A stretch of DNA of 64,000 nt from a virus. The stretch spans positions 1-64,000 of the IMG/VR virus record IMGVR_UViG_3300032116_000145. One strand, written 5' to 3'. Positions 18,301 to 28,570 of this stretch are shown in pieces. Numbering within the stretch: position 1 is the first letter of the stretch; each line of letters starts with the position of its first letter. Made by a program: the position numbers and the translations under genes. The notes below the pieces were generated by a model. It saw only the letters and a program-made list of their open reading frames with translations, was not told the origin of the DNA and did no database searches.

Positions 18301-20881
18301 AGTACTACAGCCTGCAGAGAAGGATATTGTAATGGATGCTTTGATTAAGTCGTTTGAGTCTCAACCACTAGAAGTACAGGTAGAGAACCAGGAAGGTAAT
18401 CTAGAAAGAGTAAGAAATGAAGAAAGAGTAAATAGAGAGAAGAGGGCAATCTTTGCTATTCCTAGATCTAAATCTAAAGACCAAGCTAAGGGTAGAATTA
18501 AATCTATTTTTAAGGCGATGGGTTATAGTTCTGAAGATATTAACAAGGCCCTAGAAGATATTAATAAAGTCTTTGATAATGAGGAAGTTACAGAACCTGG
18601 AGATATCTATAGTTCCTACCTAAGATTCCTAGACCCTAACTTGCTTAAAGGTTTACCCGATAAAGCAGTTACCGAGGAAGTTATAGTAGAAGACGCTGTT
18701 GTAGCCCCAGAGACTCCTGAAACACCTACTGAAACACCTACAGAAGTAGTTGCTGAAGTAATTCCTAGTACTACCGAAGAAGATGAGTTGTTTGGGACTA
18801 ACGAGGAAATAGATGCTGCAAGAGAGAAGAAATTAGGAATACCTGAAGTTGACCCTGCAGATCAAGTAGTAGTTGAGACTCCTATTGTTGTAGAGGATGA
18901 GTTTGATGGCTTAGAGGTTGTTCCTGTAAGTACTATTACTTCTCTTGAGTTAGTACACACTACTCCTACGGTATTTACTAGTAGTAATTCTGGAGTACAA
19001 GGTTCTATCATGAGGACTATAAGCAACTCTGTAGAGTCTTATAGTATTAAGTTGATGGATATGTTTTCTTTTATTAGAGAGACTTTAGGCGAGTCAGCTA
19101 TGTCTAGCCTAGAGAACATCTATAATAATGTAACAGAGGCGCTTAAAATACAGGATAAAGAGGCTATCGCTAAACTCAAAGAAGAGTACTTGTCTGTATT
19201 TAGTGGAAGTACGTTTGCTCCCGAACAATTAGAATACATTTGGAACGAACAATACATCAAAGGAAAGCCTGATGCTTCTGTTCCTTTTCAAGAAGCGGCT
19301 TACGTTACTAATCCTCAGTTTGCACTAGCATATAAAGACGAGGAAGTAACTGTTGCTGCAGTAAATAAGAGTACAGGAGAGTTGTTCGTTTACAAAGCAA
19401 AAGTAACAGGTAACGTAAATGACTCTAACCAGATTGAAGTTAAGACTGCTAAGGGTGCTTTAGTTTACGTTAAGAAGAGCAGCATTCAAGCTGGTAAGGT
19501 TATACCTATTAACGTAAGAGTTAACTTTAATCAGACTAACTCTGTAATGATGACAGCAGTAGATAGAACTAGCGGAGAGATTGCTAAGTTTAACTCTAAC
19601 GGAGAAAGAGATTCTCAAGGAGACACTCAGTTGAATGTATTTGCTCCTAAAGAAAATGCTACAATAAAAGAAGTAAAAAAGAATCTTGCTTCAGGTCAAC
19701 CTATCTCACATACTCTTCCTATTCATACAGGTGCTAGAATCAATACTGCTGCTGCTTATAGAAAAGGAAAGAACTCTGTTTATCTAACTGCATCAGTTGC
19801 AGGAATTGATACTAGTATCCAAATATCAAAACCTGAAATAGAAACTCCAAGTCAGCCTGCAGTTTCTGATACTGACATAAGTTTAATATCTACTCCTGTT
19901 TCTACAATAGTCGGAGAACTTGCTAAACTAAAAACATTAAATGAAAAGTTAAATTGGCTAAGAGAAAATAACTTATTGGCTCCTATTAACATTAATGGCA
20001 AAGAGTACAATGTAGTTGACTACTCTGATAGAGTGATGGTCTTAATGAAAATTGGTAAGTTTAACATACCATTCTACATAAGCACAGGACTGGCAGGAAA
20101 GAAAACTGTAAAAGCGGGTAAGTGGTATGTTGTGTTTGGTATTGGATTGGAGAGAGGTTGGATAAATAAAGGAAGTGAAGAAGAGATAAATAACAACTAC
20201 GGAATTCCAATATTTGAAAAAATTGTTAAAATACTAAACGAAGGACTAGGAACTATTCAAAGTAGAGAAGATAATGGTGATGGTAAGTTAAAAGATGGTA
20301 TAGGATTCTTGGGTGATTCTAAAGAAGAACTAGGAGCTTTTAACGCTAACATGCATTTGCCAACAAATCCTGCAGGTACAAACACTGATGGTAAACAATA
20401 TTACACTCACGTAAACAGTACAATTGATTTGATAAAAAGTGAAGTAAGTGAGTTACTTTGGGATATACAGTTAGGAACAAATTTTACTACTATCCCTACT
20501 CCTCCTCAACCTAGAGACGCTAAAGCTGATATAGAAAGAAGAAGAGAAGAAGAGTTGAGGCAAGAAGAGAATGTAGAACTTCTATACCCCTTAATACTTG
20601 AAGAAAATCCAACAAGAGAAGAGAAAGAACTTATTGCCAAAAACAAACAAGATAAAAAAGATAGGCAAGAAAGAAGGGATAAGATTAACTTTAGATACGA
20701 TCTAGAACTAGCTACTTTAGAACGAGCAATAGAACCAGAGGTAACTACTAATCTAAATGCAGATGAACAAGCGATTCTTTCCTTCGATGTTAGTGCACTA
20801 GAGAACCTTGAGAGTGCTGCTGAGTCCTTAGATCAGAATACAGGACAGGAGATTGATAATGCAGGAAGCTGCAAACTTTAA
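15356..20881 (+). CDS. giant virion/cargo protein (1841 aa)
   Basis: First of three giants in a row. The N-terminal ~400 residues are helical and charged. Residues ~435-485 form a Gly/Ala/Leu-rich hydrophobic segment (GFIGSSVLGASVRTLAEM onward) and another lies near 620-645 (AAAGLLMSGASIG), suggesting membrane contact during ejection. Residues ~650-1110 are Glu/Gln-rich helices. Residues ~1112-1190 are a Pro/Thr/Glu linker (repeated ETPTE). The C-terminal ~550 residues contain mixed alpha/beta domains without a recognisable catalytic motif. The linker suggests two functional halves. Co-encoding with the RNA polymerase points to a packaged ejection protein. Confidence 0.55.
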   Translation: MPKEPLYNLPPKSGILTSRTVELGNTAASRSLAYNEISAQNTSAILAQEAQQKEVARLKAANDAKIDGALEVAAKINLENAGALRPGTFFPPPSTKGTMGPQLTAEYQMVNQEKNRSKQILTQSFAEKDPISEDLDKKINKLESDLNKAKDTVRIQTFGGSSAAPLGVSLSGISDIKVGDTAEQKVLRNQLNELVKSQATINQFKTDIQLAKATEDYLINLKGKGQKLDNTTIKGLIDISKDITAKQRSATRGDELYDPNAYETYTKQLKGNNDFFDWRHTEFSIGNAINAVSKKLQEDPTKRDELLPVLRELQSSYKQHENVNKDAYDHYYGTSKRYYKEGKPSSTYLKTQVGMAATEGFYNFISPFVSASQDLLGFQKAAFETRQAKDKYFSGDLLQADLDGDNRITERDTDIHGQHQYIGQNVTYTKKDGSMGFIGSSVLGASVRTLAEMVPTLIATRGLMAAGAGARLATFAPVSISSGVRSFEENKKWYKDKKDVAIVSAVQGIIEGATESIVPDISYFLGNKSLGTKALGATEKKYFVAQTLSPEFNSLSASAKNFLLGSYYTGRSLAKQTLQEGAEEEVSMFANYLFDKVYKTKDEQFGEKPEELNDSSVLGMGKSMVKTFVESAAAGLLMSGASIGSSRAEDRNYMRFNVANNPELFKQELTKQLQNNEITRDQYNRGILETGRLTQLKEQANRTMMNLVDGNTLLEDKDQQYDYFSRLLTRDDLLQKVDYNSLSEEDKVAYAKQVETVEKEIDSYENLAKQYAEMPPEKKEGVLAKMVQRQLDNVKSTNSPSVLAQNLEAIDDTIQVGERTGKGSPIMVSGRQQVREAVIARMEQLQTVEENGNTAFENQLLDTPVESMGESMQVSNTVRLEKLLLENDRMVSPAVKQELRSRIASASRVAQERLNELPKKEQRKVIARELARVELLHPGTAFSDERLKTLFGMEFTPEEKAEVIRETAVTLSREKEKIKDEEVLQPAEKDIVMDALIKSFESQPLEVQVENQEGNLERVRNEERVNREKRAIFAIPRSKSKDQAKGRIKSIFKAMGYSSEDINKALEDINKVFDNEEVTEPGDIYSSYLRFLDPNLLKGLPDKAVTEEVIVEDAVVAPETPETPTETPTEVVAEVIPSTTEEDELFGTNEEIDAAREKKLGIPEVDPADQVVVETPIVVEDEFDGLEVVPVSTITSLELVHTTPTVFTSSNSGVQGSIMRTISNSVESYSIKLMDMFSFIRETLGESAMSSLENIYNNVTEALKIQDKEAIAKLKEEYLSVFSGSTFAPEQLEYIWNEQYIKGKPDASVPFQEAAYVTNPQFALAYKDEEVTVAAVNKSTGELFVYKAKVTGNVNDSNQIEVKTAKGALVYVKKSSIQAGKVIPINVRVNFNQTNSVMMTAVDRTSGEIAKFNSNGERDSQGDTQLNVFAPKENATIKEVKKNLASGQPISHTLPIHTGARINTAAAYRKGKNSVYLTASVAGIDTSIQISKPEIETPSQPAVSDTDISLISTPVSTIVGELAKLKTLNEKLNWLRENNLLAPININGKEYNVVDYSDRVMVLMKIGKFNIPFYISTGLAGKKTVKAGKWYVVFGIGLERGWINKGSEEEINNNYGIPIFEKIVKILNEGLGTIQSREDNGDGKLKDGIGFLGDSKEELGAFNANMHLPTNPAGTNTDGKQYYTHVNSTIDLIKSEVSELLWDIQLGTNFTTIPTPPQPRDAKADIERRREEELRQEENVELLYPLILEENPTREEKELIAKNKQDKKDRQERRDKINFRYDLELATLERAIEPEVTTNLNADEQAILSFDVSALENLESAAESLDQNTGQEIDNAGSCKL

Positions 20882-20911
20882 TTAAAAAAGAGTAAAAGTA
20901 CTAAACTAAAG

Positions 20912-20919
20912 TATATTTG
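20912..20919 (+). promoter_or_regulatory. TATATTTG -7 box 5 nt before the RNA polymerase ATG
   Basis: A perfect TAnnTTTG box lies 5 nt upstream of the ATG at 20925. No TTG is present at the usual distance upstream, so the -33 element is weak or absent. With the usual start 4-7 nt after the box, the mRNA would begin at or next to the start codon (leaderless). Confidence 0.45.
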
Positions 20920-20924
20920 TAAAG

Positions 20925-23900
20925 ATGGCAAAAATAATCTGCCCTACTAGGGAAAATAAAGACTTTTCAAACTTAAGCAATGCTCTTGGTAGTGATGCCT
21001 TAGCTAGATACGTATGGTATAAGAATGGCAACCTTCCTTTAAACTTAACTGAAGATGTTGAAGGTAATATTGTTTCTAGTGATATCTACGACAGAATCTT
21101 AAACGAAGTTGCAGATGGTAATGAAAGTCTTGCTTTAGGGATTACTGCTATCATGTACTACCCTAGCTTTCAAGAGAAGTACGCAGAAGAAGACCCTGCG
21201 TTTACTGTAGACTACATTAAGCAAGAAGCACAAGATAAAGCAGACAAAGCAACTAAGAGACAGGCACAACTTCTTGAAGAAAAAATTATTCCAGGTACTA
21301 AGACTCTTTACATTCAGTCTCCTGAAGGTGATGTTATCTACACCCAAGAAGAAGGAAAAGAAATTTTCGACAGTTTAGAATATCTTGCTTCTACTAAAAA
21401 GAGTTGGAAAGCAGTAGTTAATGCTTTAGCAGAAAGACTTACTGATATTCAAGCTAAGATTAAGAACAGTGCTGTAGATCCTGAGTCTAATGTTACTCCA
21501 CAAGAACTTGCTATTGGTAAGAATCTAGTTAATCTTCTTAAGAATTGGTCTCAAGTAAAAGCCTGGTATCTTAGTCAGGATACAAATTTTGGCTTAGAGT
21601 TACTTGAAGACGAAGTAAATCCAGAGACAGGAGGAAACATTTATAACAAGAATGCACATGACCGTAGTCAGATGGACTTAGCATCTGCTGAGGTTATTAA
21701 ATTAGTTCAGTCTCTTCCTAAGTACAATAAACTTACTACACAGAATCGTAAGGACGTAAAGGCAGGAAAGAAAAGCATTACTGATTTTCAAGTTATAAGT
21801 AACCTTACGGGTTTCCCTATTGTAGGAAACTTCTCTACTAACTGGAATGTACTTACCTCTAGTTTGTCTGGAATTACTAAGTATGACAAGATTCTTGAAG
21901 AGTTGGCAGTTGTTGCTCAAGAGTATCCTCAGTTTAGGAACTTGGTTAATATGCTTCCCAAAGAAGATGTACAAGATGTTGACTTAAACACAGCAAACTT
22001 TGTAGCTTCATTTGTACAAACAGTATCTCTCCCTGAGATTGCTGCTTACCAATTATCTATTGGAAAGAAGAATGACGGTAAAGAGACTAAGATTGTTACC
22101 AAGACTTTTCAATTAGGCACTAGAACAGTTGACAATCTTATCAAGTATTTTGATGAAGATTACTTTAGGTCTAATCCTAAGTACGGAATGCTTAACGATG
22201 AAGGAAAGACTGTACTTAATATCCCTAAAATACTAGAAGACTTTGCTAATATCAAAGACATTGGAAGATTCTTTGTAGAGAGGGGTGATATAAACTCTGC
22301 TGAAGGAAGACAGTTACTACAGAATATTCATAAGTTTTATATTGCACTTGGTATTATTCCTACTAATGCTCTTTATCAAAAAGATAAGAAAGCTCTTTAT
22401 GACTTTCTAAACAGTACCACTTATAGTGTAAGAGAGCTTTATGATAAGTTAGAAGCAAGTAAAGATAACAAAACAGTTACTCAGCCTCTTCAGTTCTTGT
22501 CTCGTCCCCAAGGGAGCGGGAAAGCATTAGGCCCTAAGTTTGACATCATCAACTCTATCGTGGGATACTACGGTAAGTTTGAGAGAGAGTTTGCTTCTGG
22601 TTCTTATTTCAACCCCGAAGACAAACTACAATACAATCGTGTACAATACTTCTACCTAACCCAAGTAACTAATGCACTTAACAACGTAGCAAGTTACAAC
22701 GAATTGATTGCTATGCCAGAGTTTGCTCATCTAGATGTAAGATTGAATCCTAACATATTAGGTTCTGTGTGGCTAGAGAGAATGTTTGGTTTAAGCATTA
22801 AGGGTAAGACACCTGCTCAATTGAAAAAAGATTTAGATGCAGGAAAACAATTTCCTAGACTTAAAACTAAATTTAGTAAAGAACCGTTTAAGATAAACAT
22901 TGTAAATTATTCAGGAGTAAGTATTGATGCTAATGTTAAAGAAGGTATAACTACTACAGAACTTACTTCAGAAGATAAAGTTGTACAAGACTTTTTATCT
23001 TTCTTTGGTTCTGGTATAGTTGAAAATATTCGTTTTGGTGACAAAGGAACTTCGTATGCTACAGTTACCTCAGGTAAAGTAGAAGAAAGAATTTACATTC
23101 CTCTTAACTCTGACGTACTTGGTATGATGGAGAAACCTACTTCTGTTATTGAACAATCTTTGGTAGATCAGTTTAATGCTTACCTTACTTCAGAAGTCTT
23201 TCGTGTACTTGCCGTAAACAAAGAAACTAAGAAAAATACTTACACTAAGAACGGTAGACAGTTATTCTTATTTAAAGATATTATTCCTAAAGAGGACTAC
23301 GATGCTTTAACTAGTGAGGATAGTAATGTAGTAAAAGAAGCTTACGCAAGAGTGTCTAGTAATCTTCCAACTTACTTAGGTCAATACTTTACTAAGCAGA
23401 CCCAAGAGTATAAGAAGCGTTTAATGGATTCTGTACTTGGAGACAACACTGCTATCAAGACGACCATTACCGAAGAACAAAGAGAAGAACAATTGGTAAA
23501 CTCTTTGTCTGCTTTGGGGTTTGTAGATCCTGCTTTATTTAAAAAGAACCAACTTACTAAGCAAAACTTAGACTACGTTATTGCAAACTACCTTAAGAAC
23601 GACTTTATCCATAAGGCAGAGTTCATGAAGGTGTTTGTAGGAGATATTTCTAACTTCCAAGTTAAAGGTGACTTCCGTGAGGTATTCAAACGTATTCCCC
23701 TTACTTCTTCTCCTGGCTTTATCTTTCAGGATAATCCAGTAGTGATGTCTCACCTAAACAATAGTAGTGCAACTAACGGATTACATAAAGCGCTTACAGG
23801 AGCTGCTCAGAAGTTTCGTAAGACTGTAAGAACTGTTATCTTTAATGATGTTAATACATTCAGTAAAGAAGATTGGCCTACCTATAGAAATGCTTTAGGT

Positions 23901-26900
23901 CTTCCTGACACCATGGAGTATCAAGAGTACGTAAACTCTCCTAAGGAAGCAGATGCACAAGGTTTAGTTAGTTTAGACTTTTATCGTAACTATCTTATTG
24001 GATTAGGACAGTGGTCTCAACAGCAAGAGAACGCTTACTTGAATGAGATCGAGATCTTTAAGATTCTTAATAAGACAGAGAAAACAGAAGAAGACTATGC
24101 CAAGATGCAAGAACTAAAGGCTAGCATGGACTACGTAGGTTTTCCTCCCTTGAAGTTAGGACACTATGGCCCTATTGTAGAGGATGTTAAACTTACTGCC
24201 TTACATAAGTATTCTTTGGCTCCTATGATTCCTTCTATGATTGCTGGTACTCAGCTAGAGGAATTGAATAAGCAAATGATTGCTAAGCAGATTGACTATG
24301 CAACATTTAACTCAGGATCTAAGGCTTCAAATTACGGAGACGCTTTGGACTTTTATGTACCAGATGCAGACAATGCAGGCACACTTAAAGTGAATCCTGA
24401 CATCAAGGGAAACAACGTTACTACTTTACACTTAACTAATCTTAAACAACAACAGTACATTGCTCCTAAGTTTAAGAATGAAGCTACTCTAGCTACTCAG
24501 ATGGTTAAGCTTATCTTTGGTGATTTTTTTGCTCAAGGGAATTTAGCTGATCTAAATGCTAGTACTGCTAAAAACATCTCTGATCTTTATAAAGACTACA
24601 CAGATGTATTAGGAAATATTATAGGAGCAGAAGAAGCAAACTTGTTTAACAAACTAGGTATTACTAAAGATGCTCAAGGTAACTTTGTAAACTTTGATAA
24701 CAAAAAGTTCTATAACTTTCTTAAGGGAGAGTTGGATAAAAGAGATACTAGTGCTTCACTTAAGCGTTATATTCAATTGGATGAAGCTGGTAACATCAAG
24801 TATCCACTTGACGCTACTAAAAACAGAGCAGAAATAGAAAACATCTTACTGTCTATTATTAATAACAAGATCATCTCTCAGAAGATTCACGGAGAGTCTT
24901 ATGTTCAGATGGCATCTACTGCTCAGGGTAACACAAGATTTACTAAACCTACTGAAGAACAGATTAAGAAGTACGGTATTAACGGACTAAGATTTTATCG
25001 TAAAGGTCCAGATGGTACAGAACCTGCAGATGTTAAAATTGCTTTCAATCCTAAAAAACATGCAGGTTTACTTAATCTTACATTCAGAGGCAAGAAGATT
25101 GGAACTATAGAAAACCTTAACAAGATTCTTAAATCTAGTAACCAAGAAGCTATTGATTGGGTTAACCAACATAGTAAGAAATTAAGTTTAGTAGGTGTAC
25201 GTATTCCCGTACAAGGTCTAAACTCTATGGAATACTTTAGAGTAAGAGAATTCTTACCTACTAGTGCAGGTCCTGTTATTGTTGTTCCTGCTCAGATTGT
25301 AGTTAAGTCTGGATCTGACTTTGACATTGATAAGTTGACAATGTTTGAACCCAAGTTAACTGCTAATGGAGATTTGGTTGATGACGGAGGATTTACTCTT
25401 AAAGACTATAACACTAATCTTCCTAGTCAAAAAGAGTCAATGAGAATGCTTAAGACTCTTACTGAGGTCAAACAAGCTTTGGTAGAAACCTTGGCAGCAA
25501 CTCCTGCTTACGTTAATAAGAAGCAACTAGAAAAAGAAATCCAAGAGTTGACTGAGTCTATCTCTACTACAGAGGAAGAGATTAGCAAGTTCTCTAATAA
25601 GAAGATGAGTTTGGAAGAACTTCAGGCTTTGATGTCAGAAGGATCTAATGACAAAGAAAACTTAATCAAACAGAAGATTGAAGAAGCAAAAGCTCTTGTT
25701 AGAACAGGTGATCTAGCAGCCTCACTTCCTGTGCTTAAGGCTCTTAAGTCAGAAATTAACGACTACGTAAGTACAGTTAACGGAGTACAAAACTTTAAGC
25801 AAGCTAATATCAACAAGTTGATAGATGTATTTAGTTCTGTTCTTTCTATGAAAGAGAACTATGATAAGCTTGTACTTCCTAACACAAACACAGTATTGAC
25901 AGAGATCTCAGACAAGCTACAAGCTAATCCTATCACTTCTACTGAGTTGTTTAGTCCTCTTACATCTAATCGTGTATACGGAGATAATATCGAGTCTAAG
26001 AAAGCCTTAGGTATTGATGCTAAGCTTAACACAATGCAGAAGGAGTTTCAGATTGCAGGATTAGTTTACACAAGTGAGTTTGCTAGTATGTATCCTTTCT
26101 CTGCAAACCGTGTAGAAAAAGGTATCAGCTTAGGTGAGAAGACTCTTACTGATGGTACTTCTATTTCTAGGGTAATCAGTGAAGCGATTAACGGGCACGT
26201 AGATATTGCAAAAGAAGATTGGATTATCTTGTTAGGATTAGATAAAGCTAAGACTCCATTGTTTCACTCTATGATTCTTGCAGGTACTCCTGTAAAAACT
26301 GCCTTAGACTTTTTAAATAAGCCAGTAGTTAAGCACGTACTTAAGGAGTCTACCAGAGGGCCCTTGTTTAAACAACTAGGAGTAACAAGAGGAAGACCAG
26401 TTAAGATGACTTTTAAAGAAGTTTTAATGGACACTTTAAAAAGTCTGAACATTTCTCAAGAGTCACTAAGCCTTGTTAACGATTCGATTGTTACTGATAA
26501 GAGTGGAATTATAAAGGTAAAACCTACTATAGAAGCGCTTAGTTTGTCTTTAAAGAATAACGACTTTGCAAATGAATCAGATGCTGCTCAAATACAAGAC
26601 ATTGTAGATTTATTTGTAGTTAAGGAAATGCAGGGTGCTATACAACAGTTGACTGGTTTGGTAGATTACAACACTAGAAGATTTCAAAACTCTTACCAAG
26701 TTAAAGCAGATAAAATTAGTGCAGCAAAAATTAGAGAGAGTTTTAATGCAGAGGGATTAGATAAACTGACTAATAAGTCTGCTCTTTCTAAGTTCAACCA
26801 AGCTAATACTATTGAGTCTTTGATGCCCCAGGTGTTTGATGTATCAAATCACCCTAGTGTGTTAGACGCTATTACAATCTATTCTAATAAGGCTGGACTG

Positions 26901-28019
26901 TTTACTGAAGAAGACTTGGTTAAAGCCTCTAGAAAGATTAAGGATAACTACCTTGTTACAATGGTACAGTTGTTTGGGGTAGATGGTACAGGAACTAAAC
27001 TTCAAGATAAGTTTTTCTCTAATGCAGGTCTTTTGAATAAAAATAACCCAGAGAATTTATCTAAGAGGATTGCGGACATCACTGAGAAGTACAGCGACTT
27101 ATCTAAGAATCAGATTTTGGCTAATCTTTACACAGCAGAGACAACTTCAAATAATATTATCTTTAGACTTAGAAACGCTAACCTAGATAGTTACCTAGTA
27201 GGTGAGTATGAGAAAGCATTTATTGAAGGTCTTAATGATGTTCGTGAAGATGTACGTAGTGTATTCGAGAATCTAGGATTAGGTACTTTTCTTGAATTTG
27301 GTTTTGCTAAGAACTCTTATGGTCTTTCTCAAGTAATTCCTTACGAGACTTATGTAACTCATACAACTCAAGCAGTTGCTAAACTTAAAGAAGGACTCAA
27401 CAATCCTACGTTTGCAGAATCTATGTCTAGGTATGTAGGCTTGATGACTTACTTTAACGATAGTAGAAATGTCCCTACTTTAGTTCTTAACTCGAGATTA
27501 GCTAAGGATAAACATCAAGCCGATTTCTTGATTACTTTAGGTAAATTAGAAGCTGAAGTAGAAGAAAGTTTGAGAAATATAGCTAACTTTAAAGGCAAGA
27601 CTTATAATAACTTTGACAACATTAAAGCAAAAGGTAAGTTTAGATCTTTGCCTATTCAGTTGGTAGATATTATCCCTACTAAGAAAACTACTCCTGTTGC
27701 TATGAGAAACTTAGAAGGTACTATTCTTATTAACGAGAAAGAATTTATTAAGAAGTTTAATGATAAGGCTTGGACTAAACCTGCTAAACAACTAGACGAT
27801 AGCTTTGCTACCCCTTTAGCTGCAGATGAATTCCAATCACTAGAAGAGTTCTTGACCTTTGCTTTGATACATGAAGCTAAACATAACACTATCAAACAAG
27901 AAGAAGGTGAAACTAAGGGACAATACGAAGACAGAATTAATCAAGCTGCTCTACAAGACCTACGCTACAACTACGGTAAGGGAGAATCAAGCAGTGTAAT
28001 AGATCCATTTAAATGTTAA
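20925..28019 (+). CDS. crAss-like virion RNA polymerase (2364 aa)
   Basis: DFDID at residues 1465-1469, preceded by VVKSGS and followed by KLTMFEP, matches the catalytic Mg-binding aspartate loop of the single-chain crAss-like virion RNA polymerase. That enzyme is related to double-psi-barrel polymerases such as QDE-1 and was characterised in Cellulophaga phage phi14:2. The preceding ~60 residues (GVRIPVQGLNSMEYFRVREF, LPTSAGPVIVVPAQI) look like its barrel strands. Length fits a ~2200-residue enzyme. A charged helix insertion follows at ~1510-1600. Near the C-terminus (2316-2320) is HEAKH, an HExxH zinc-protease-type motif. In phi14:2 the enzyme is packaged and transcribes early genes after entry; the same role is inferred here. 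Confidence 0.85.
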   Translation: MAKIICPTRENKDFSNLSNALGSDALARYVWYKNGNLPLNLTEDVEGNIVSSDIYDRILNEVADGNESLALGITAIMYYPSFQEKYAEEDPAFTVDYIKQEAQDKADKATKRQAQLLEEKIIPGTKTLYIQSPEGDVIYTQEEGKEIFDSLEYLASTKKSWKAVVNALAERLTDIQAKIKNSAVDPESNVTPQELAIGKNLVNLLKNWSQVKAWYLSQDTNFGLELLEDEVNPETGGNIYNKNAHDRSQMDLASAEVIKLVQSLPKYNKLTTQNRKDVKAGKKSITDFQVISNLTGFPIVGNFSTNWNVLTSSLSGITKYDKILEELAVVAQEYPQFRNLVNMLPKEDVQDVDLNTANFVASFVQTVSLPEIAAYQLSIGKKNDGKETKIVTKTFQLGTRTVDNLIKYFDEDYFRSNPKYGMLNDEGKTVLNIPKILEDFANIKDIGRFFVERGDINSAEGRQLLQNIHKFYIALGIIPTNALYQKDKKALYDFLNSTTYSVRELYDKLEASKDNKTVTQPLQFLSRPQGSGKALGPKFDIINSIVGYYGKFEREFASGSYFNPEDKLQYNRVQYFYLTQVTNALNNVASYNELIAMPEFAHLDVRLNPNILGSVWLERMFGLSIKGKTPAQLKKDLDAGKQFPRLKTKFSKEPFKINIVNYSGVSIDANVKEGITTTELTSEDKVVQDFLSFFGSGIVENIRFGDKGTSYATVTSGKVEERIYIPLNSDVLGMMEKPTSVIEQSLVDQFNAYLTSEVFRVLAVNKETKKNTYTKNGRQLFLFKDIIPKEDYDALTSEDSNVVKEAYARVSSNLPTYLGQYFTKQTQEYKKRLMDSVLGDNTAIKTTITEEQREEQLVNSLSALGFVDPALFKKNQLTKQNLDYVIANYLKNDFIHKAEFMKVFVGDISNFQVKGDFREVFKRIPLTSSPGFIFQDNPVVMSHLNNSSATNGLHKALTGAAQKFRKTVRTVIFNDVNTFSKEDWPTYRNALGLPDTMEYQEYVNSPKEADAQGLVSLDFYRNYLIGLGQWSQQQENAYLNEIEIFKILNKTEKTEEDYAKMQELKASMDYVGFPPLKLGHYGPIVEDVKLTALHKYSLAPMIPSMIAGTQLEELNKQMIAKQIDYATFNSGSKASNYGDALDFYVPDADNAGTLKVNPDIKGNNVTTLHLTNLKQQQYIAPKFKNEATLATQMVKLIFGDFFAQGNLADLNASTAKNISDLYKDYTDVLGNIIGAEEANLFNKLGITKDAQGNFVNFDNKKFYNFLKGELDKRDTSASLKRYIQLDEAGNIKYPLDATKNRAEIENILLSIINNKIISQKIHGESYVQMASTAQGNTRFTKPTEEQIKKYGINGLRFYRKGPDGTEPADVKIAFNPKKHAGLLNLTFRGKKIGTIENLNKILKSSNQEAIDWVNQHSKKLSLVGVRIPVQGLNSMEYFRVREFLPTSAGPVIVVPAQIVVKSGSDFDIDKLTMFEPKLTANGDLVDDGGFTLKDYNTNLPSQKESMRMLKTLTEVKQALVETLAATPAYVNKKQLEKEIQELTESISTTEEEISKFSNKKMSLEELQALMSEGSNDKENLIKQKIEEAKALVRTGDLAASLPVLKALKSEINDYVSTVNGVQNFKQANINKLIDVFSSVLSMKENYDKLVLPNTNTVLTEISDKLQANPITSTELFSPLTSNRVYGDNIESKKALGIDAKLNTMQKEFQIAGLVYTSEFASMYPFSANRVEKGISLGEKTLTDGTSISRVISEAINGHVDIAKEDWIILLGLDKAKTPLFHSMILAGTPVKTALDFLNKPVVKHVLKESTRGPLFKQLGVTRGRPVKMTFKEVLMDTLKSLNISQESLSLVNDSIVTDKSGIIKVKPTIEALSLSLKNNDFANESDAAQIQDIVDLFVVKEMQGAIQQLTGLVDYNTRRFQNSYQVKADKISAAKIRESFNAEGLDKLTNKSALSKFNQANTIESLMPQVFDVSNHPSVLDAITIYSNKAGLFTEEDLVKASRKIKDNYLVTMVQLFGVDGTGTKLQDKFFSNAGLLNKNNPENLSKRIADITEKYSDLSKNQILANLYTAETTSNNIIFRLRNANLDSYLVGEYEKAFIEGLNDVREDVRSVFENLGLGTFLEFGFAKNSYGLSQVIPYETYVTHTTQAVAKLKEGLNNPTFAESMSRYVGLMTYFNDSRNVPTLVLNSRLAKDKHQADFLITLGKLEAEVEESLRNIANFKGKTYNNFDNIKAKGKFRSLPIQLVDIIPTKKTTPVAMRNLEGTILINEKEFIKKFNDKAWTKPAKQLDDSFATPLAADEFQSLEEFLTFALIHEAKHNTIKQEEGETKGQYEDRINQAALQDLRYNYGKGESSSVIDPFKC

Positions 28020-28023
28020 AAAT

Positions 28024-28539
28024 ATGGCAAGTTGCGACTTAAAAACAACAAACAGAGAATACATGATTGCAAAGGGAGCCATAGTACAAGGTTCCCTTAA
28101 AATACCGAATGAACGTTTATTCGATCTTCAGAACGCAGAGATTAGAGACTCTGCCAATCAACGTTATAATCTAACCAACGAGGAACTTCCTTTCACTAAA
28201 ACAGAGAGAAGAATTACTAGAAGTGATTATCTTAATAGAGGATCTGATTTCTTTATAGAGTGGGGCTTTAATGATAAGTTCTTTGACAAGATTACTCCTA
28301 TAGTAGAAATGTATGAATCTTTTGATGAAGATATTTACGAAGAAGTATCTACTATTCCTACTTACACCCAGACTCAACTTTCTTTTGAAGAAAGTATAGA
28401 CGATAACAACATAATAAAGGAAAGTCCTATTAGGGTATCTTTCCCTTACGAAGCCGAAGACTATCTTGCAGATGTTAAGGCAGAAACTAAAGCCAACTTA
28501 ACTAGACTTCAATTTAAAGAAGAGGCTTGCAATATTTAA
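28024..28539 (+). CDS. hypothetical protein between RNA polymerase and third giant
   Basis: 171 residues, acidic in its second half, starting 4 nt after the polymerase stop. No membrane segment or catalytic motif. The first ~60 residues look alpha/beta (GAIVQGSLKIPNERLFDLQN) and the rest is Glu/Asp/Tyr-rich. I do not recognise the family. Its position inside the cargo block suggests a small virion or assembly partner of the polymerase. Confidence 0.5.
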   Translation: MASCDLKTTNREYMIAKGAIVQGSLKIPNERLFDLQNAEIRDSANQRYNLTNEELPFTKTERRITRSDYLNRGSDFFIEWGFNDKFFDKITPIVEMYESFDEDIYEEVSTIPTYTQTQLSFEESIDDNNIIKESPIRVSFPYEAEDYLADVKAETKANLTRLQFKEEACNI

Positions 28540-28540
28540 T

Positions 28541-28548
28541 TATATTTG
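28541..28548 (+). promoter_or_regulatory. TATATTTG -7 box upstream of the 2009-residue giant
   Basis: A perfect TAnnTTTG box just after the stop of the 171-residue gene and 22 nt before the ATG at 28571. No TTG at 19-20 nt upstream is evident, so the call rests on the -7 element and on its recurrence before other units. Confidence 0.4.
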
Positions 28549-28570
28549 TATAATAACTTAAGATAAAATA

